DNA from: Candidatus Mediterraneibacter guildfordensis
GTDB taxonomy: Bacteria > Bacillota > Clostridia > Lachnospirales > Lachnospiraceae
Reading direction: 5' to 3'
NCBI GenBank assembly: GCA_019112735.1
Contig: DXIS01000030.1
Location: 35,597 to 99,596, forward strand
Length of the DNA: 64,000 nucleotides
Shown here: positions 29,757-38,797 of the stretch, piece after piece
Position numbering within the stretch: the stretch's first letter is position 1
Layout: every line of letters begins with the position of its first letter
Notes under the pieces: generated by a model
Database searches by the model: none
What the model saw: only the letters and a program-made list of their open reading frames with translations
Told to the model about the DNA's origin: nothing
Translations under genes and position numbers: made by a program

Positions 29757-30963
29757 ACTGCTGGTTCCGGCCAGCAGCCTGGAAGTACTGAAAACAGCGG
29801 TTATCTTCGGAGCGGACGCCGTTTACATCGGCGGCGAAGCTTTCGGCCTGCGCGCCAAGGCAAAAAACTTCTCCATGGAGGAGATGAAAGAAGGGATCCG
29901 TTTCGCACATGAGCATGGAGTAAAGGTATACGTGACGGCCAATATCCTTGCGCACAATGAGGACCTGCCGGGCGTGCGGGAATATTTTGAAGAACTGAAA
30001 GAGATCCGGCCGGATGCGCTGATCATCGCGGATCCGGGTGTGTTCGAGATCGCAAAAGAAGTGTGCCCGGAGATCGAGCGTCATATCAGCACCCAGGCCA
30101 ATAATACCAATTACGGCACCTATAATTTCTGGTACCGCCAGGGCGCCAGCCGTGTGGTGTCAGCCCGGGAACTGTCCATGGAAGAAATAAAAGAACTCAG
30201 GGCCAATATCCCGGATGATCTGGAAATCGAAACATTTATCCACGGGGCGATGTGCATTTCCTATTCCGGCCGCTGCCTGCTGAGTAATTATTTTACCGGC
30301 CGCGACGCCAACCGTGGCGCCTGCACACACCCGTGCCGCTGGAAATATGCGGTGGTTGAGGAGACCCGGCCGGGCGAATACATGCCGGTCTATGAAAACG
30401 AGCGGGGAACCTATATCTTCAATTCCAAAGATCTGTGCATGATCGAGTACATCCCGGAACTGATCGACGCCGGCATTGACAGCTTCAAGATCGAGGGACG
30501 GATGAAGACAGCCCTCTATGTGGCGACAGTCGCCCGCACATACCGGAAAGCCATTGACGATTACCAGAAAGACCCGGAACTGTACCGGAAGAATATGCCC
30601 TGGTATCTGGACCAGATATCCAACTGTACCTACCGTCAGTTCACGACCGGATTCTTCTTCGGGAAACCGGACGAGAACACCCAGATCTACGACAGCAACA
30701 CCTACAATAAAGAATACACCTATCTTGGGATCGTCCATGAAGTCAGAGACGGCCTGTGCCGGATCGAGCAGAGAAATAAATTCTCTGTGGGAGAGATGAT
30801 CGAGATCATGAAGCCGGATGGAAGAAATGTTGAGGTTCAGGTGAAGCGGATCCTGAACGAAGAGGGCAGAGAGCAGGAGAGTGCGCCCCACTCAAAACAG
30901 GTGCTGTGGGTGGAACTTTCAGAAGCGCCGGCGGAATACGATCTGCTGCGGCGGAAGGAGTGA
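29740..30963 (+). CDS. Peptidase U32 family protein
   Basis: ELLVPASSLEVLKTAVIFGADAVYIGGEAFGLRAKAKNFS, ISYSGRCLLSNYFTGRDANRGACTHPCRWKY. Confidence 0.93.
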   Translation: MSRHPELLVPASSLEVLKTAVIFGADAVYIGGEAFGLRAKAKNFSMEEMKEGIRFAHEHGVKVYVTANILAHNEDLPGVREYFEELKEIRPDALIIADPGVFEIAKEVCPEIERHISTQANNTNYGTYNFWYRQGASRVVSARELSMEEIKELRANIPDDLEIETFIHGAMCISYSGRCLLSNYFTGRDANRGACTHPCRWKYAVVEETRPGEYMPVYENERGTYIFNSKDLCMIEYIPELIDAGIDSFKIEGRMKTALYVATVARTYRKAIDDYQKDPELYRKNMPWYLDQISNCTYRQFTTGFFFGKPDENTQIYDSNTYNKEYTYLGIVHEVRDGLCRIEQRNKFSVGEMIEIMKPDGRNVEVQVKRILNEEGREQESAPHSKQVLWVELSEAPAEYDLLRRKE

Positions 30964-30964
30964 A

Positions 30965-31306
30965 ATTCCTGTTTTCCGGACGAGCTGATCCATTAATGAA
31001 CTTGGCAGCGCTTAGAGAATAGTGAATGGATTCTGACACAGCAAAAGATGTGTACAGGTTCAGTTCGAGAATTATGAAAAATTTAAGGCCACGAAAAGCC
31101 GGCTAAATACGAAAAGAGGAATTGGAGAACTCGCCTTTCAGGCTCAGACAGCTCCAATTCCTCTTTTAACGCCGACTTTTTGTGACCTGATTTTTTCTAT
31201 AATTCTCTCAGATTCACCTGCCCACATCTTTGCCGCGCAGAATCATTTCCCCATCACAGAATTGATTGCCCAATACTTTTGAATCGCTTGTTCGGAAAAC
31301 AGAAGA
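30965..31306. repeat. Long imperfect foldback element A
   Basis: Arms of about 165 nt: GTTTTCCGGACGAGCTGAT (30971) pairs with ATCGCTTGTTCGGAAAAC (ends 31300); AGAATTATGAAAAAT/TTTTTTCTATAATTCT; GAAAAGAGGAATTGGAG/CTCCAATTCCTCTTTT; loop 31128-31151. Confidence 0.85.
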
Positions 31307-31369
31307 TTTTTTGCTGAAGGGAAGCTGCTGAGGTAGAGACCGTGTTCTTTTACAACCGGTTACGGTCAG

Positions 31370-31508
31370 AATGAGACTTTGTCTTGCTTGATCGATTATG
31401 ATCTGCAGAGATCAGGGCGCGTCAAGGCCTTGCCCTTTGGGTGCTGCGCAGCCTTGACGCACCCTGATCCTGCAGATATGATACAGACAAGCAAGCAAAG
31501 CCTCTCTG
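31370..31508. repeat. Long imperfect foldback element B
   Basis: GAGACTTTGTCTTGCTTG...ATCTGCAG.GATCAGGGCGCGTCAAGGC pairs with GCCTTGACGCACCCTGATCCTGCAGAT...CAAGCAAGCAAAGCCTC; loop 31429-31450. Confidence 0.85.
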
Positions 31509-31591
31509 TGGCTCGGATTTCGCCCCTTTCCCGACTCATTCTCTGGTTATTGTTTGTCGAACTGATCCTGGTAACTGCAGCACAGAATCTC

Positions 31592-31854
31592 AAAAGAATT
31601 TCCAATCGGATGCGACTTTCACGGAATAAGGGATAAAGCCGTACTGGTGACTGTGAAGCGACTGTAGAAAAAGTAAAAACGGAGCGCTGACTTTAGGAGC
31701 AGAGATGAAGTTGTCTGAGCGAATGCGAGTTCTTCATCTCTGCTCCTGTTTTTTGTCAGTGTTCCGTTTTTGTAGTTTTTCTTAAGTTGCGGAACCGGAA
31801 ACGGGAAGGTTTTATCCCTTATTCCGTGAATCCGCATTCTGATAAAATTCTTTT
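31592..31854. repeat. Long imperfect foldback element C
   Basis: AAAAGAATTTCC..GATGCGACTTTCACGGAATAAGGGATAAA (31592-) pairs with TTTATCCCTTATTCCGTGAATCCGCATTC..AAAATTCTTTT (-31854); inner GGAGCAGAGATGAAG/CTTCATCTCTGCTCC; loop 31711-31731. Confidence 0.88.
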
Positions 31855-31906
31855 GCAGTATTCAGCGCTGTGCTTTGCCGCTCAGTTCGATAAACAGAAA
31901 GTTGTC

Positions 31907-32689
31907 TTACAGAAAGATCTCCGCTTCTTTATCGCTTCTGCATGCTTTTTTCAGCTTGCCTTCTATGACTTTCATTTTCAGGGAATTGACGCTCCGGGCG
32001 TGCTGCCTGCAGATCTGTACGCATTTCATGCAGCCGATGCATTTTTTCGTGTCGGTCTTATTTGGTTCTTTAACCGGGATGGATCCGGTAGGACAGACTT
32101 TTGCACAGGATGCGCAGAGCGTGCACATGTTATTGTCTGCCTTCGGGAAGAGAGCATTTTTCCCGTATTTTTTATAAGGCGTATTGCCGGGAACCTGGAT
32201 GTTGATCTTGCTGAAATCCTCTTCTTTTCGGATGCGCCGGTTCAGCTCGACGCCGTATTCTGCGATGGTCTTCAGGTCGGTTTTGTTCGGTCTTCTTGCG
32301 CCGATGGACGGAACGATGGAGTGTTCCGCCGGGAATGCGGCTGCGCCGATCACTTTAAAGCCGCGGTTCTCTACTTCGGTTTTGAGCTCCAGGAGCGCAT
32401 CGTCATATTCGCGGCAGCCGTAGGTTGCGATCAGGGCCGCGGGGGTTCCGTTCCCGGAAATGTTCTGCAGATAATCCATGAAGAGGGCAGGCACGCGCCC
32501 GTAGTATACCGGGATGCCGAAGATGACGAAATCATTGGGGGCAAATTTTAATGCCGGTCTTTTTTCTTTATAGACGGAAAAATCAAAAGATACGGATTTT
32601 AAGTCGATGTTCCGGGCGGTTTCCATGACCGCTTTTCTTGTTGCGCCTGTCGGGCTGAAATAGACAAGCTTCAGTTCGTTCATTTTCAT
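31907..32689 (-). CDS. EFR1 family ferredoxin (flavodoxin-like + 2x[4Fe-4S])
   Basis: MKMNELKLVYFSPTGATRKAV, CTLCASCAKVCPTGSIP, CIGCMKCVQICRQHARSVN. Confidence 0.9.
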   Translation of the reverse strand: MKMNELKLVYFSPTGATRKAVMETARNIDLKSVSFDFSVYKEKRPALKFAPNDFVIFGIPVYYGRVPALFMDYLQNISGNGTPAALIATYGCREYDDALLELKTEVENRGFKVIGAAAFPAEHSIVPSIGARRPNKTDLKTIAEYGVELNRRIRKEEDFSKINIQVPGNTPYKKYGKNALFPKADNNMCTLCASCAKVCPTGSIPVKEPNKTDTKKCIGCMKCVQICRQHARSVNSLKMKVIEGKLKKACRSDKEAEIFL

Positions 32690-32850
32690 AATCGTAAAAC
32701 TCCTTTGTATGTATTCTGACCTCCGGCGGATTGCATTTTCGGCATGCCGGAAGTTATGATCCGATAACAACTATATTAGCATACTATGACAAAAATTGCA
32801 CGACCGTTGGAAAAGAAAGGCGGAGCAAAAACCGCTGGAAAAATATACAG

Positions 32851-32879
32851 TTGTAAAAACGGCATAAGCGGAGTATAAT
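32851..32879 (+). promoter_or_regulatory. Putative sigma-A promoter of the downstream ncRNA
   Basis: TTGTAA (32851-32856), 17-nt spacer, TATAAT (32874-32879). Confidence 0.6.
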
Positions 32880-32904
32880 ATGCGTATAAATAAAGGGAAG
32901 TTAA

Positions 32905-33075
32905 CCTGAAATGTGCGATAACCCTGTGATTTTGAACCTACATTTGTTTAAACGGGATTCCTAAATTTCTGTAATATGTCAGGCCTCCGATATGCAGTGG
33001 ACGACAGAAAAGCAGATGCGGTTGCCCACCTGGCTACGGCTAGGACTCAAAATACGGGGCCGGCATTTTGGGTGA
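32905..33075 (+). ncRNA. ssrS: Probable 6S RNA
   Basis: Closing stem CCCTGTG.(A).TTTTGA (32922-32935) with TCAAAATACGGGG (33047-33059), inner stem TTCTGT/ACAGAA, single-stranded bubble between, no ORF, own promoter and terminator; boundaries approximate. Confidence 0.6.
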
Positions 33076-33087
33076 ACTGCAAAAGAT

Positions 33088-33116
33088 AAAGGCGGTCGTC
33101 TTGTGCGGCCGCTTTT
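33088..33116 (+). terminator. Terminator downstream of ncRNA
   Basis: AAAGGCGGTCG-tcttgtg-CGGCCGCTTTT. Confidence 0.65.
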
Positions 33117-33175
33117 CCACATAAAGCCCCGCGGATATCCGACAGGCTGAAACGATTTTCCCGGAGTGAACGGTT

Positions 33176-34078
33176 ATGGATAAGAAAAAGAAGATCAAAA
33201 ATCAGATAATGAGGATCATGCTGACGGTGAATTCTCATCACACAGGCGCCTATGCGGCACAGGCGGCTTATTTTTTTGTGCTGTCTCTGATCCCGATCCT
33301 GCTTCTCCTTGTATATATGGCCGTCCGGTATACGCCGCTTAACCAGAATGATGTGTTAAATGCCGTGCTCCAGGTCTTTCCGGCTTCGGTGTCCGGTCTG
33401 ATGCGCAGTATTTTCTATCAGGTATACAATCAATCCGAGACGGTCATCCCTGTAACGATCATCGTTGCGCTCTGGGCGGCAGGGCGTGGCGTCCTTTCGG
33501 TCACCTCGGGCCTGAATGCGATCTATTCCAACATAGAAACGAGAAATTACTTTTATCTCCGCATCCGGTCGACGATCTATACGCTGCTGTTCCTGATCGC
33601 AATCATCCTGTCGCTTGTTATCTCCGTTTTCGGAAACAGCATCAGCGTGATCGTGTATGAGCATGTGCCGTTTCTGATCAAAGTTGTTGACTTTATCATG
33701 CGGATCCGCACGCTGGTGACTCTGATCGTGCTGATCGTATTCTGGGATCTGGTGTATAAATTCCTGCCGAACAGGAAGCACAATGTCAGGACTACATTCC
33801 GGAAACAGCTTCCCGGCGCGGCGTTTACTGCCTGCGGCTGGCTGCTGCTTTCGTTTGTATTTTCTATTTATCTGGATATATTCACCGGATTTTCCGACAT
33901 GTATGGAAGTATGGCAACGATCATCCTTATTATGCTCTGGCTCTATGGATGTATGTATATCATCCTGCTGGGCGGCGAGGTGAACGCGCTGCTGGACCGC
34001 TATGTGTGGCGGGCGAGAAGCGGGAATGATTCCCGCGCAGATAAAATGCGAAAGGAAGACTTACATGAAGACAAGTGA
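33176..34078 (+). CDS. YihY/virulence factor BrkB family protein
   Basis: [66 protein letters not shown]. Confidence 0.9.
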   Translation: MDKKKKIKNQIMRIMLTVNSHHTGAYAAQAAYFFVLSLIPILLLLVYMAVRYTPLNQNDVLNAVLQVFPASVSGLMRSIFYQVYNQSETVIPVTIIVALWAAGRGVLSVTSGLNAIYSNIETRNYFYLRIRSTIYTLLFLIAIILSLVISVFGNSISVIVYEHVPFLIKVVDFIMRIRTLVTLIVLIVFWDLVYKFLPNRKHNVRTTFRKQLPGAAFTACGWLLLSFVFSIYLDIFTGFSDMYGSMATIILIMLWLYGCMYIILLGGEVNALLDRYVWRARSGNDSRADKMRKEDLHEDK

Positions 34079-35090
34079 TTTTAATTATGAACTGCCACAG
34101 GAGCTGATCGCCCAGGATCCTCTGGAGGACCGCTCTTCATCGAGGCTGATGGTTCTTGATAAAGAGACCGGGAAAGTGGAGCATCATGTTTTTATAGAAA
34201 TCATAGATTACCTCAATCCGGGAGACTGTCTGGTCATTAATGACACGAAAGTGATTCCGGCAAGGCTCATCGGGGCAAAGGAAGAAACCGGGGCGAAGAT
34301 CGAAGTGCTGCTTTTAAAGAGAGGAGCGGACGACGTCTGGGAGACGCTGGTGAAGCCGGGACGCAAAGCGAAGCCCGGGACCAGGATCAGCTTCGGGGAC
34401 GGTCTGCTCGTGGGCGAAGTGGTGGATATCGTGGACGAGGGAAACCGTCTGATCCATTTTGAGTATGAAGGGATCTTCGAGGAGATCCTGGACCAGCTGG
34501 GGCAGATGCCGCTTCCGCCTTACATTACCCATCAGCTGAAAGACAAAGACCGGTACAATACCGTTTATGCAGAACATTCCGGATCGGCGGCGGCACCGAC
34601 GGCCGGTCTGCATTTCACGCCGGAACTGCTCCGGGAGATCGAGGCAAAGGGTGTGGATATCGCACGGGTGACGCTTCATGTTGGGCTTGGGACATTCCGC
34701 CCGGTGAAGGTGGATGATGTGGAGAATCACCATATGCATTCGGAGTTCTACATGATAAGCGAAGAAGCCGCAGAGAAGATCAACCGGGCGAAAGACGGTC
34801 CGGGTCGGGTCATCTGCGTGGGGACGACGAGCTGCCGTACGGTTGAGTCCGCGGCGGATGAGGACGGGCATCTGAGGGCCTGCAGCGGATGGACGGAAAT
34901 CTTCATCTATCCGGGATACCGGTTTAAGACGCTGGATTGCCTGATCACCAATTTCCATCTGCCGGAATCTACGCTGATCATGCTGGTGTCCGCGCTGGCC
35001 GGGAAAGAACACGTGCTGGCGGCGTATGAAGAAGCCGTGCGAGAGCGGTACAGATTCTTCAGCTTCGGGGATGCGATGTTTATTAAATAG
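34065..35090 (+). CDS. queA: tRNA preQ1(34) S-adenosylmethionine ribosyltransferase-isomerase
   Basis: [75 protein letters not shown]. Confidence 0.96.
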   Translation: MKTSDFNYELPQELIAQDPLEDRSSSRLMVLDKETGKVEHHVFIEIIDYLNPGDCLVINDTKVIPARLIGAKEETGAKIEVLLLKRGADDVWETLVKPGRKAKPGTRISFGDGLLVGEVVDIVDEGNRLIHFEYEGIFEEILDQLGQMPLPPYITHQLKDKDRYNTVYAEHSGSAAAPTAGLHFTPELLREIEAKGVDIARVTLHVGLGTFRPVKVDDVENHHMHSEFYMISEEAAEKINRAKDGPGRVICVGTTSCRTVESAADEDGHLRACSGWTEIFIYPGYRFKTLDCLITNFHLPESTLIMLVSALAGKEHVLAAYEEAVRERYRFFSFGDAMFIK

Positions 35091-35898
35091 TGATGCGTCT
35101 TTTCAGCCGGATGACATGATACATCACATCCGCTTCGGCATCATCTACGGGGATGATCTCGCGGCCTTCCAGTACATCATAAAGGTCTGTGGCCAGATTG
35201 GTGGTAAAGCAGGGAAGGGTGGAGCTGCGGATGAGTTCCCGGAATTCGTAGTCGTCCTGCTGTACGAGAAAGCGGGAGGCGGGCATTTTCTGCCGGCACA
35301 TCTCATTCCAGAATCCAATCTCGGAGCGAAGCAGGAAATTAAATCCATTAAGCATTTCAAATGTAACAAGACTGTGTCCGGACAGGGCATGGTCTTTTGT
35401 TACGCAGATCGAAAGGGATTCCCGTAAGAACGGCGTACAATCAAGAGTGTCATCCTTTGTGAAAAAGGGAAGGATGCCGATCTGGCAGGCGCCGTTCTTT
35501 ACATTTTGGATGATGTCGGGGAGCGGGACAAGCTTGGAGGATATGGTCTGTTCAGGATATTTTTCCGCCAGCCTGGGCAGCAGCGTCCACAGCGGTGCAG
35601 GGGCACAGGACTCGACGGCGATTGTATGGAGTTTCCGGTCATAGGAACGAACCTGCTCTATGGCATTCCGTGCATCGGCCAGGAGCTGTCTTGCATATGC
35701 CACGGCTTTTTGTCCGGTTTCGTTCAGTGTGATGCGATTCTTCCCGCGGATGAAAAGGGGGACTCCGAACGTTTCTTCTATGTGCTGCATGGTCCGCGTG
35801 AGTGTGGGCTGTGAGATATGCAGGGCGTCAGCGGTTTTCGAGAGTGTGCCAAGATCTGCAAATGTTGTAAGCTGTTCCAGTTCGTTAAGGTCGAGCAT
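35083..35898 (-). CDS. LysR family transcriptional regulator
   Basis: [59 protein letters not shown]. Confidence 0.93.
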   Translation of the reverse strand: MLDLNELEQLTTFADLGTLSKTADALHISQPTLTRTMQHIEETFGVPLFIRGKNRITLNETGQKAVAYARQLLADARNAIEQVRSYDRKLHTIAVESCAPAPLWTLLPRLAEKYPEQTISSKLVPLPDIIQNVKNGACQIGILPFFTKDDTLDCTPFLRESLSICVTKDHALSGHSLVTFEMLNGFNFLLRSEIGFWNEMCRQKMPASRFLVQQDDYEFRELIRSSTLPCFTTNLATDLYDVLEGREIIPVDDAEADVMYHVIRLKRRITI

Positions 35899-36063
35899 GA
35901 AGGATCTCCTTTCGTTTATTATTCATTTTATGAAATCTATATTCCGATATTTCTATTGTACATTTCATTATAATATTTGTAAACTTTAAGTGGAAAGAAG
36001 AATTGAAGAAAGCGCTTGATTCAAAAAGATTTCATTAGATGAATAAAGAGGAGGACGAACATA

Positions 36064-36903
36064 ATGGAATATGTGACGCTGAATAATGGAGTGAAGATGC
36101 CGATCCTCGGATATGGCGTATATCAGACGCCGCCGGAGGAGACGGAGCGCTGTGTCCTGGAAGCGCTTGAGACGGGATACCGCAGCATCGATACCGCACA
36201 GGCGTATTATAATGAAGAAGGAGTGGGAAACGCACTGGCGAAATGCGGGATCCAAAGGGAGGAAATATTCATCACGACGAAAGTCTGGATTTCCAATGCC
36301 GGATATGAGAAAGCAAAAGAATCAATCGAGGAATCCCTGAGAAAACTTCAGACGGATTATGTGGATCTGCTTCTGATCCATCAGCCGTTCGGCGATTATT
36401 ACGGGACCTACCGCGCGATGGAAGAGGCATATAAGGAGGGAAAGGCGCGTGCGCTCGGCGTGTCGAATTTCTACCCGGACCGGTATCTGGATCTGTTCCA
36501 TTTCGCTGAGATCAAACCGGCGGTCAACCAGGTGGAGACCCATGTATTCCAACAGCAGAAGACGGCGCGGAAATATATGGAGAAATACGGCACCCAGGTC
36601 ATGTCATGGGGGCCGTTTGCCGAGGGCAAGAACGATTATTTCCAGAATCCGGTGCTGAAAGAGATCGGGGATAAGCATGGAAAATCCGTGGCACAGACGG
36701 CGCTCCGGTTCCTGATCCAGAACGGGGTGATCGTGATACCGAAATCCGTGCATAAGAGCCGGATGGAAGAGAATTTCAATGTATTTGATTTCACCCTGAC
36801 GGAAGAGGAGATGAAGCGTATCGAAGCGCTGGATACGGGAGAAAGCCTGTTCTTCTCTCACTATGATCCGGAAACTGTGGAGTGGTTTATGAGTCTTCTG
36901 TAA
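36064..36903 (+). CDS. Aldo/keto reductase
   Basis: GYRSIDTAQAYYNEEGVGNAL, YVDLLLIHQPFGDYYGTYRAME, VIVIPKSVHKSRMEENFNVFDF. Confidence 0.94.
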   Translation: MEYVTLNNGVKMPILGYGVYQTPPEETERCVLEALETGYRSIDTAQAYYNEEGVGNALAKCGIQREEIFITTKVWISNAGYEKAKESIEESLRKLQTDYVDLLLIHQPFGDYYGTYRAMEEAYKEGKARALGVSNFYPDRYLDLFHFAEIKPAVNQVETHVFQQQKTARKYMEKYGTQVMSWGPFAEGKNDYFQNPVLKEIGDKHGKSVAQTALRFLIQNGVIVIPKSVHKSRMEENFNVFDFTLTEEEMKRIEALDTGESLFFSHYDPETVEWFMSLL

Positions 36904-36946
36904 TAAAGGAATTATGCGGGAATAGAATCGTAAATAATAAACGCGG

Positions 36947-36976
36947 GATGTCACACAGGTGTGGCATCTCTTTTTT
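36947..36976 (+). terminator. Rho-independent terminator
   Basis: GATGTCACACAGGTGTGGCATC followed by TCTTTTTT. Confidence 0.8.
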
Positions 36977-37110
36977 AGAATGCTTCTCGATTTTTACAAA
37001 ATAATACTAAAATATAGTAGTAAACTATTAAAATAATACTTGAATTTAGTATAAAATGTGATAATCTATAGAAAAGAAGGCTTAGAACCGGAAAATCGGG
37101 AGGCGGGATC

Positions 37111-37650
37111 ATGGAATTTGCTTTACAGAAAACATTATATGCTCCGGAAGTGAAGAATATTCGGAAAAATCTGAATATGAAGCAGAAAGAGCTGGCTGTA
37201 CTGCTGAATGTTTCCGTTAAGACAGTGGAACACTGGGAAAGCAGCGGGGGCAGTGTATCCGGCGCCGCTGCAGCGTTGCTCTGCATCCTGCGGGAGCGCC
37301 CCTGGCTTCCGGAAGAACTGGAGATCCCGGAAAAGAAGTTTCCGCTGCGCCTCAGATATCTGAACGGGGACCGGCTGTGTACAATCATCGATGTAAATGA
37401 CAGAGAGCAGCGGGTGAAAATTAAAAACTATGTAACGGATCCGCTGTACCGTGCATTCGGGAGGAATGAACATCCTTCGTACAAGGATTATGAAGAATTC
37501 CTGGAGTCGAGATGTTTTCCGCGGACGCGGGACAAGATGAAGATCATACTGGAAGAACTGAACCTTCCGTTCTATGATCCGTTTCTGATCATACAGAAAA
37601 CGGAAGGGAAGATGGCGGAAGATGATTTCCGGATTGAGATTGAGAGGTGA
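37111..37650 (+). CDS. HTH protein with C-terminal HipA N-subdomain-like region
   Basis: HTH IRKNLNMKQKELAVLLNVSVKTVEHWESS; C-term YEEFLESRCFPRTRDKMKIILEELNLPFYDPFLIIQKTEGKMAEDDFRIEI resembles the HipA-like N-subdomain tail. Confidence 0.65.
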   Translation: MEFALQKTLYAPEVKNIRKNLNMKQKELAVLLNVSVKTVEHWESSGGSVSGAAAALLCILRERPWLPEELEIPEKKFPLRLRYLNGDRLCTIIDVNDREQRVKIKNYVTDPLYRAFGRNEHPSYKDYEEFLESRCFPRTRDKMKIILEELNLPFYDPFLIIQKTEGKMAEDDFRIEIER

Positions 37651-38465
37651 AGAGGATGGTCAGACTGGAAGAAAATGAGTTGAGAACTGCCGCCCATCAG
37701 TCCTCAAAAGGAAATCAGATGAAATGGGAATCAGACGGCGTATGGTACAAAGCAGACTATACGGGATATGAAGGTCTGGCGGAGTATATGGTTTCCGGAC
37801 TTCTGAAACATTCAAATATGAATGAAGAAGAGTATATCCTGTATCAGACAGAGGAGATTGGTTATAAGAAAGCATTGTACAGGGGATGCCGGAGCGGGAA
37901 CTTTCTACCGGATGGCTGGCAGCTTATTACGCTTGAGAGGCTGTTTCAGAATCTGCACGGGCAGAGTCTGTATATGAGCATTTTCAGAATACAGGGCACA
38001 AAGGAGAGGGCGCGTTTCCTGACAGAGCAGGTAGAACAGATGACAGGTCTTGAAAATTTTGGCGTATATCTCAGCCGTCTGCTGACAATCGACGCGCTGT
38101 TCCTTAATGAAGACAGACACATGCACAATATCGCTGTGCTGCGCGACGGAACCGGCGGGTATCATTATTGTCCGGTTTTTGATAACGGGTGCGCGCTTCT
38201 GTCCGATACTCAGATGGATTATCCGATGGGAGAGGATATAATTGATCTCATCCCGCAGGTCAGATCGAAAACACTGTGCAGTGATTTCATGGAACAGCTG
38301 GAGACAGTGGAAACATTGTATGGGCAGTCATTAAAGTTTTCATACGATGAACATGATATTGAAATATTGATGGAGAAAGAACCATATTATCCGAAAGATA
38401 TAAAGATGCGGGTGCGCGATATCCTGCTTCAGCAGCGGCGCACGTACCGGTATCTGTTTCGGTAA
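37647..38465 (+). CDS. HipA-like kinase domain protein
   Basis: MKWESDGVWYKADYTGYEGLAEYMVSGLLKHSN, LLTIDALFLNEDRHMHNIAVLRD, FDNGCALLSD; 4-bp overlap with upstream gene. Confidence 0.7.
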   Translation: MKRMVRLEENELRTAAHQSSKGNQMKWESDGVWYKADYTGYEGLAEYMVSGLLKHSNMNEEEYILYQTEEIGYKKALYRGCRSGNFLPDGWQLITLERLFQNLHGQSLYMSIFRIQGTKERARFLTEQVEQMTGLENFGVYLSRLLTIDALFLNEDRHMHNIAVLRDGTGGYHYCPVFDNGCALLSDTQMDYPMGEDIIDLIPQVRSKTLCSDFMEQLETVETLYGQSLKFSYDEHDIEILMEKEPYYPKDIKMRVRDILLQQRRTYRYLFR

Positions 38466-38467
38466 CT

Positions 38468-38487
38468 ATAGATAATATATTATCTAT
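38468..38487. promoter_or_regulatory. Perfect 20-bp palindrome, putative HTH operator
   Basis: ATAGATAATATATTATCTAT overlapping the ATG of the next gene. Confidence 0.65.
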
Positions 38488-38797
38488 GATTGATTTAAGT
38501 ATCTTATCCAAAACACCTAAAGAAATCGATAAACTGATCGCTGCCCGGATCCGTAATATCCGTCGGCGGAGAAAGATTTCACAGAAAAGACTGAGCGAGA
38601 AGTCGGGAGTAAGCCTGGGATCTGTGAAGCGGTTTGAGAGCAGCGGTGAGATTTCCCTGATCTCACTGACCAAGATTGCGATCGCGCTGGATATTGAAAA
38701 TGAACTGGAAGGACTGTTTGAACATGTTCCGTTCCTGTCGATCGAGGAGCTTATTAACGAGGAAGCCGAAAGAGAGAAAAAGTTAAATGCTCTGTGA
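38486..38797 (+). CDS. HipB-like XRE-family HTH protein
   Basis: KEIDKLIAARIRNIRRRRKISQKRLSEKSGVSLGSVKRFESSGEISLISLTKIAIALDIENEL. Confidence 0.85.
   Translation: MIDLSILSKTPKEIDKLIAARIRNIRRRRKISQKRLSEKSGVSLGSVKRFESSGEISLISLTKIAIALDIENELEGLFEHVPFLSIEELINEEAEREKKLNAL

Noticed and set aside
30965-31854. Interpretation of the three foldbacks as a CRISPR array or retron
   Set aside because: No regularly spaced direct repeats and no cas, reverse transcriptase or effector genes nearby
31379-32551. Plus-strand ORFs of 85, 254 and 100 aa over foldbacks and the EFR1 gene
   Set aside because: Explained by the foldback repeats and by antisense to the ferredoxin gene
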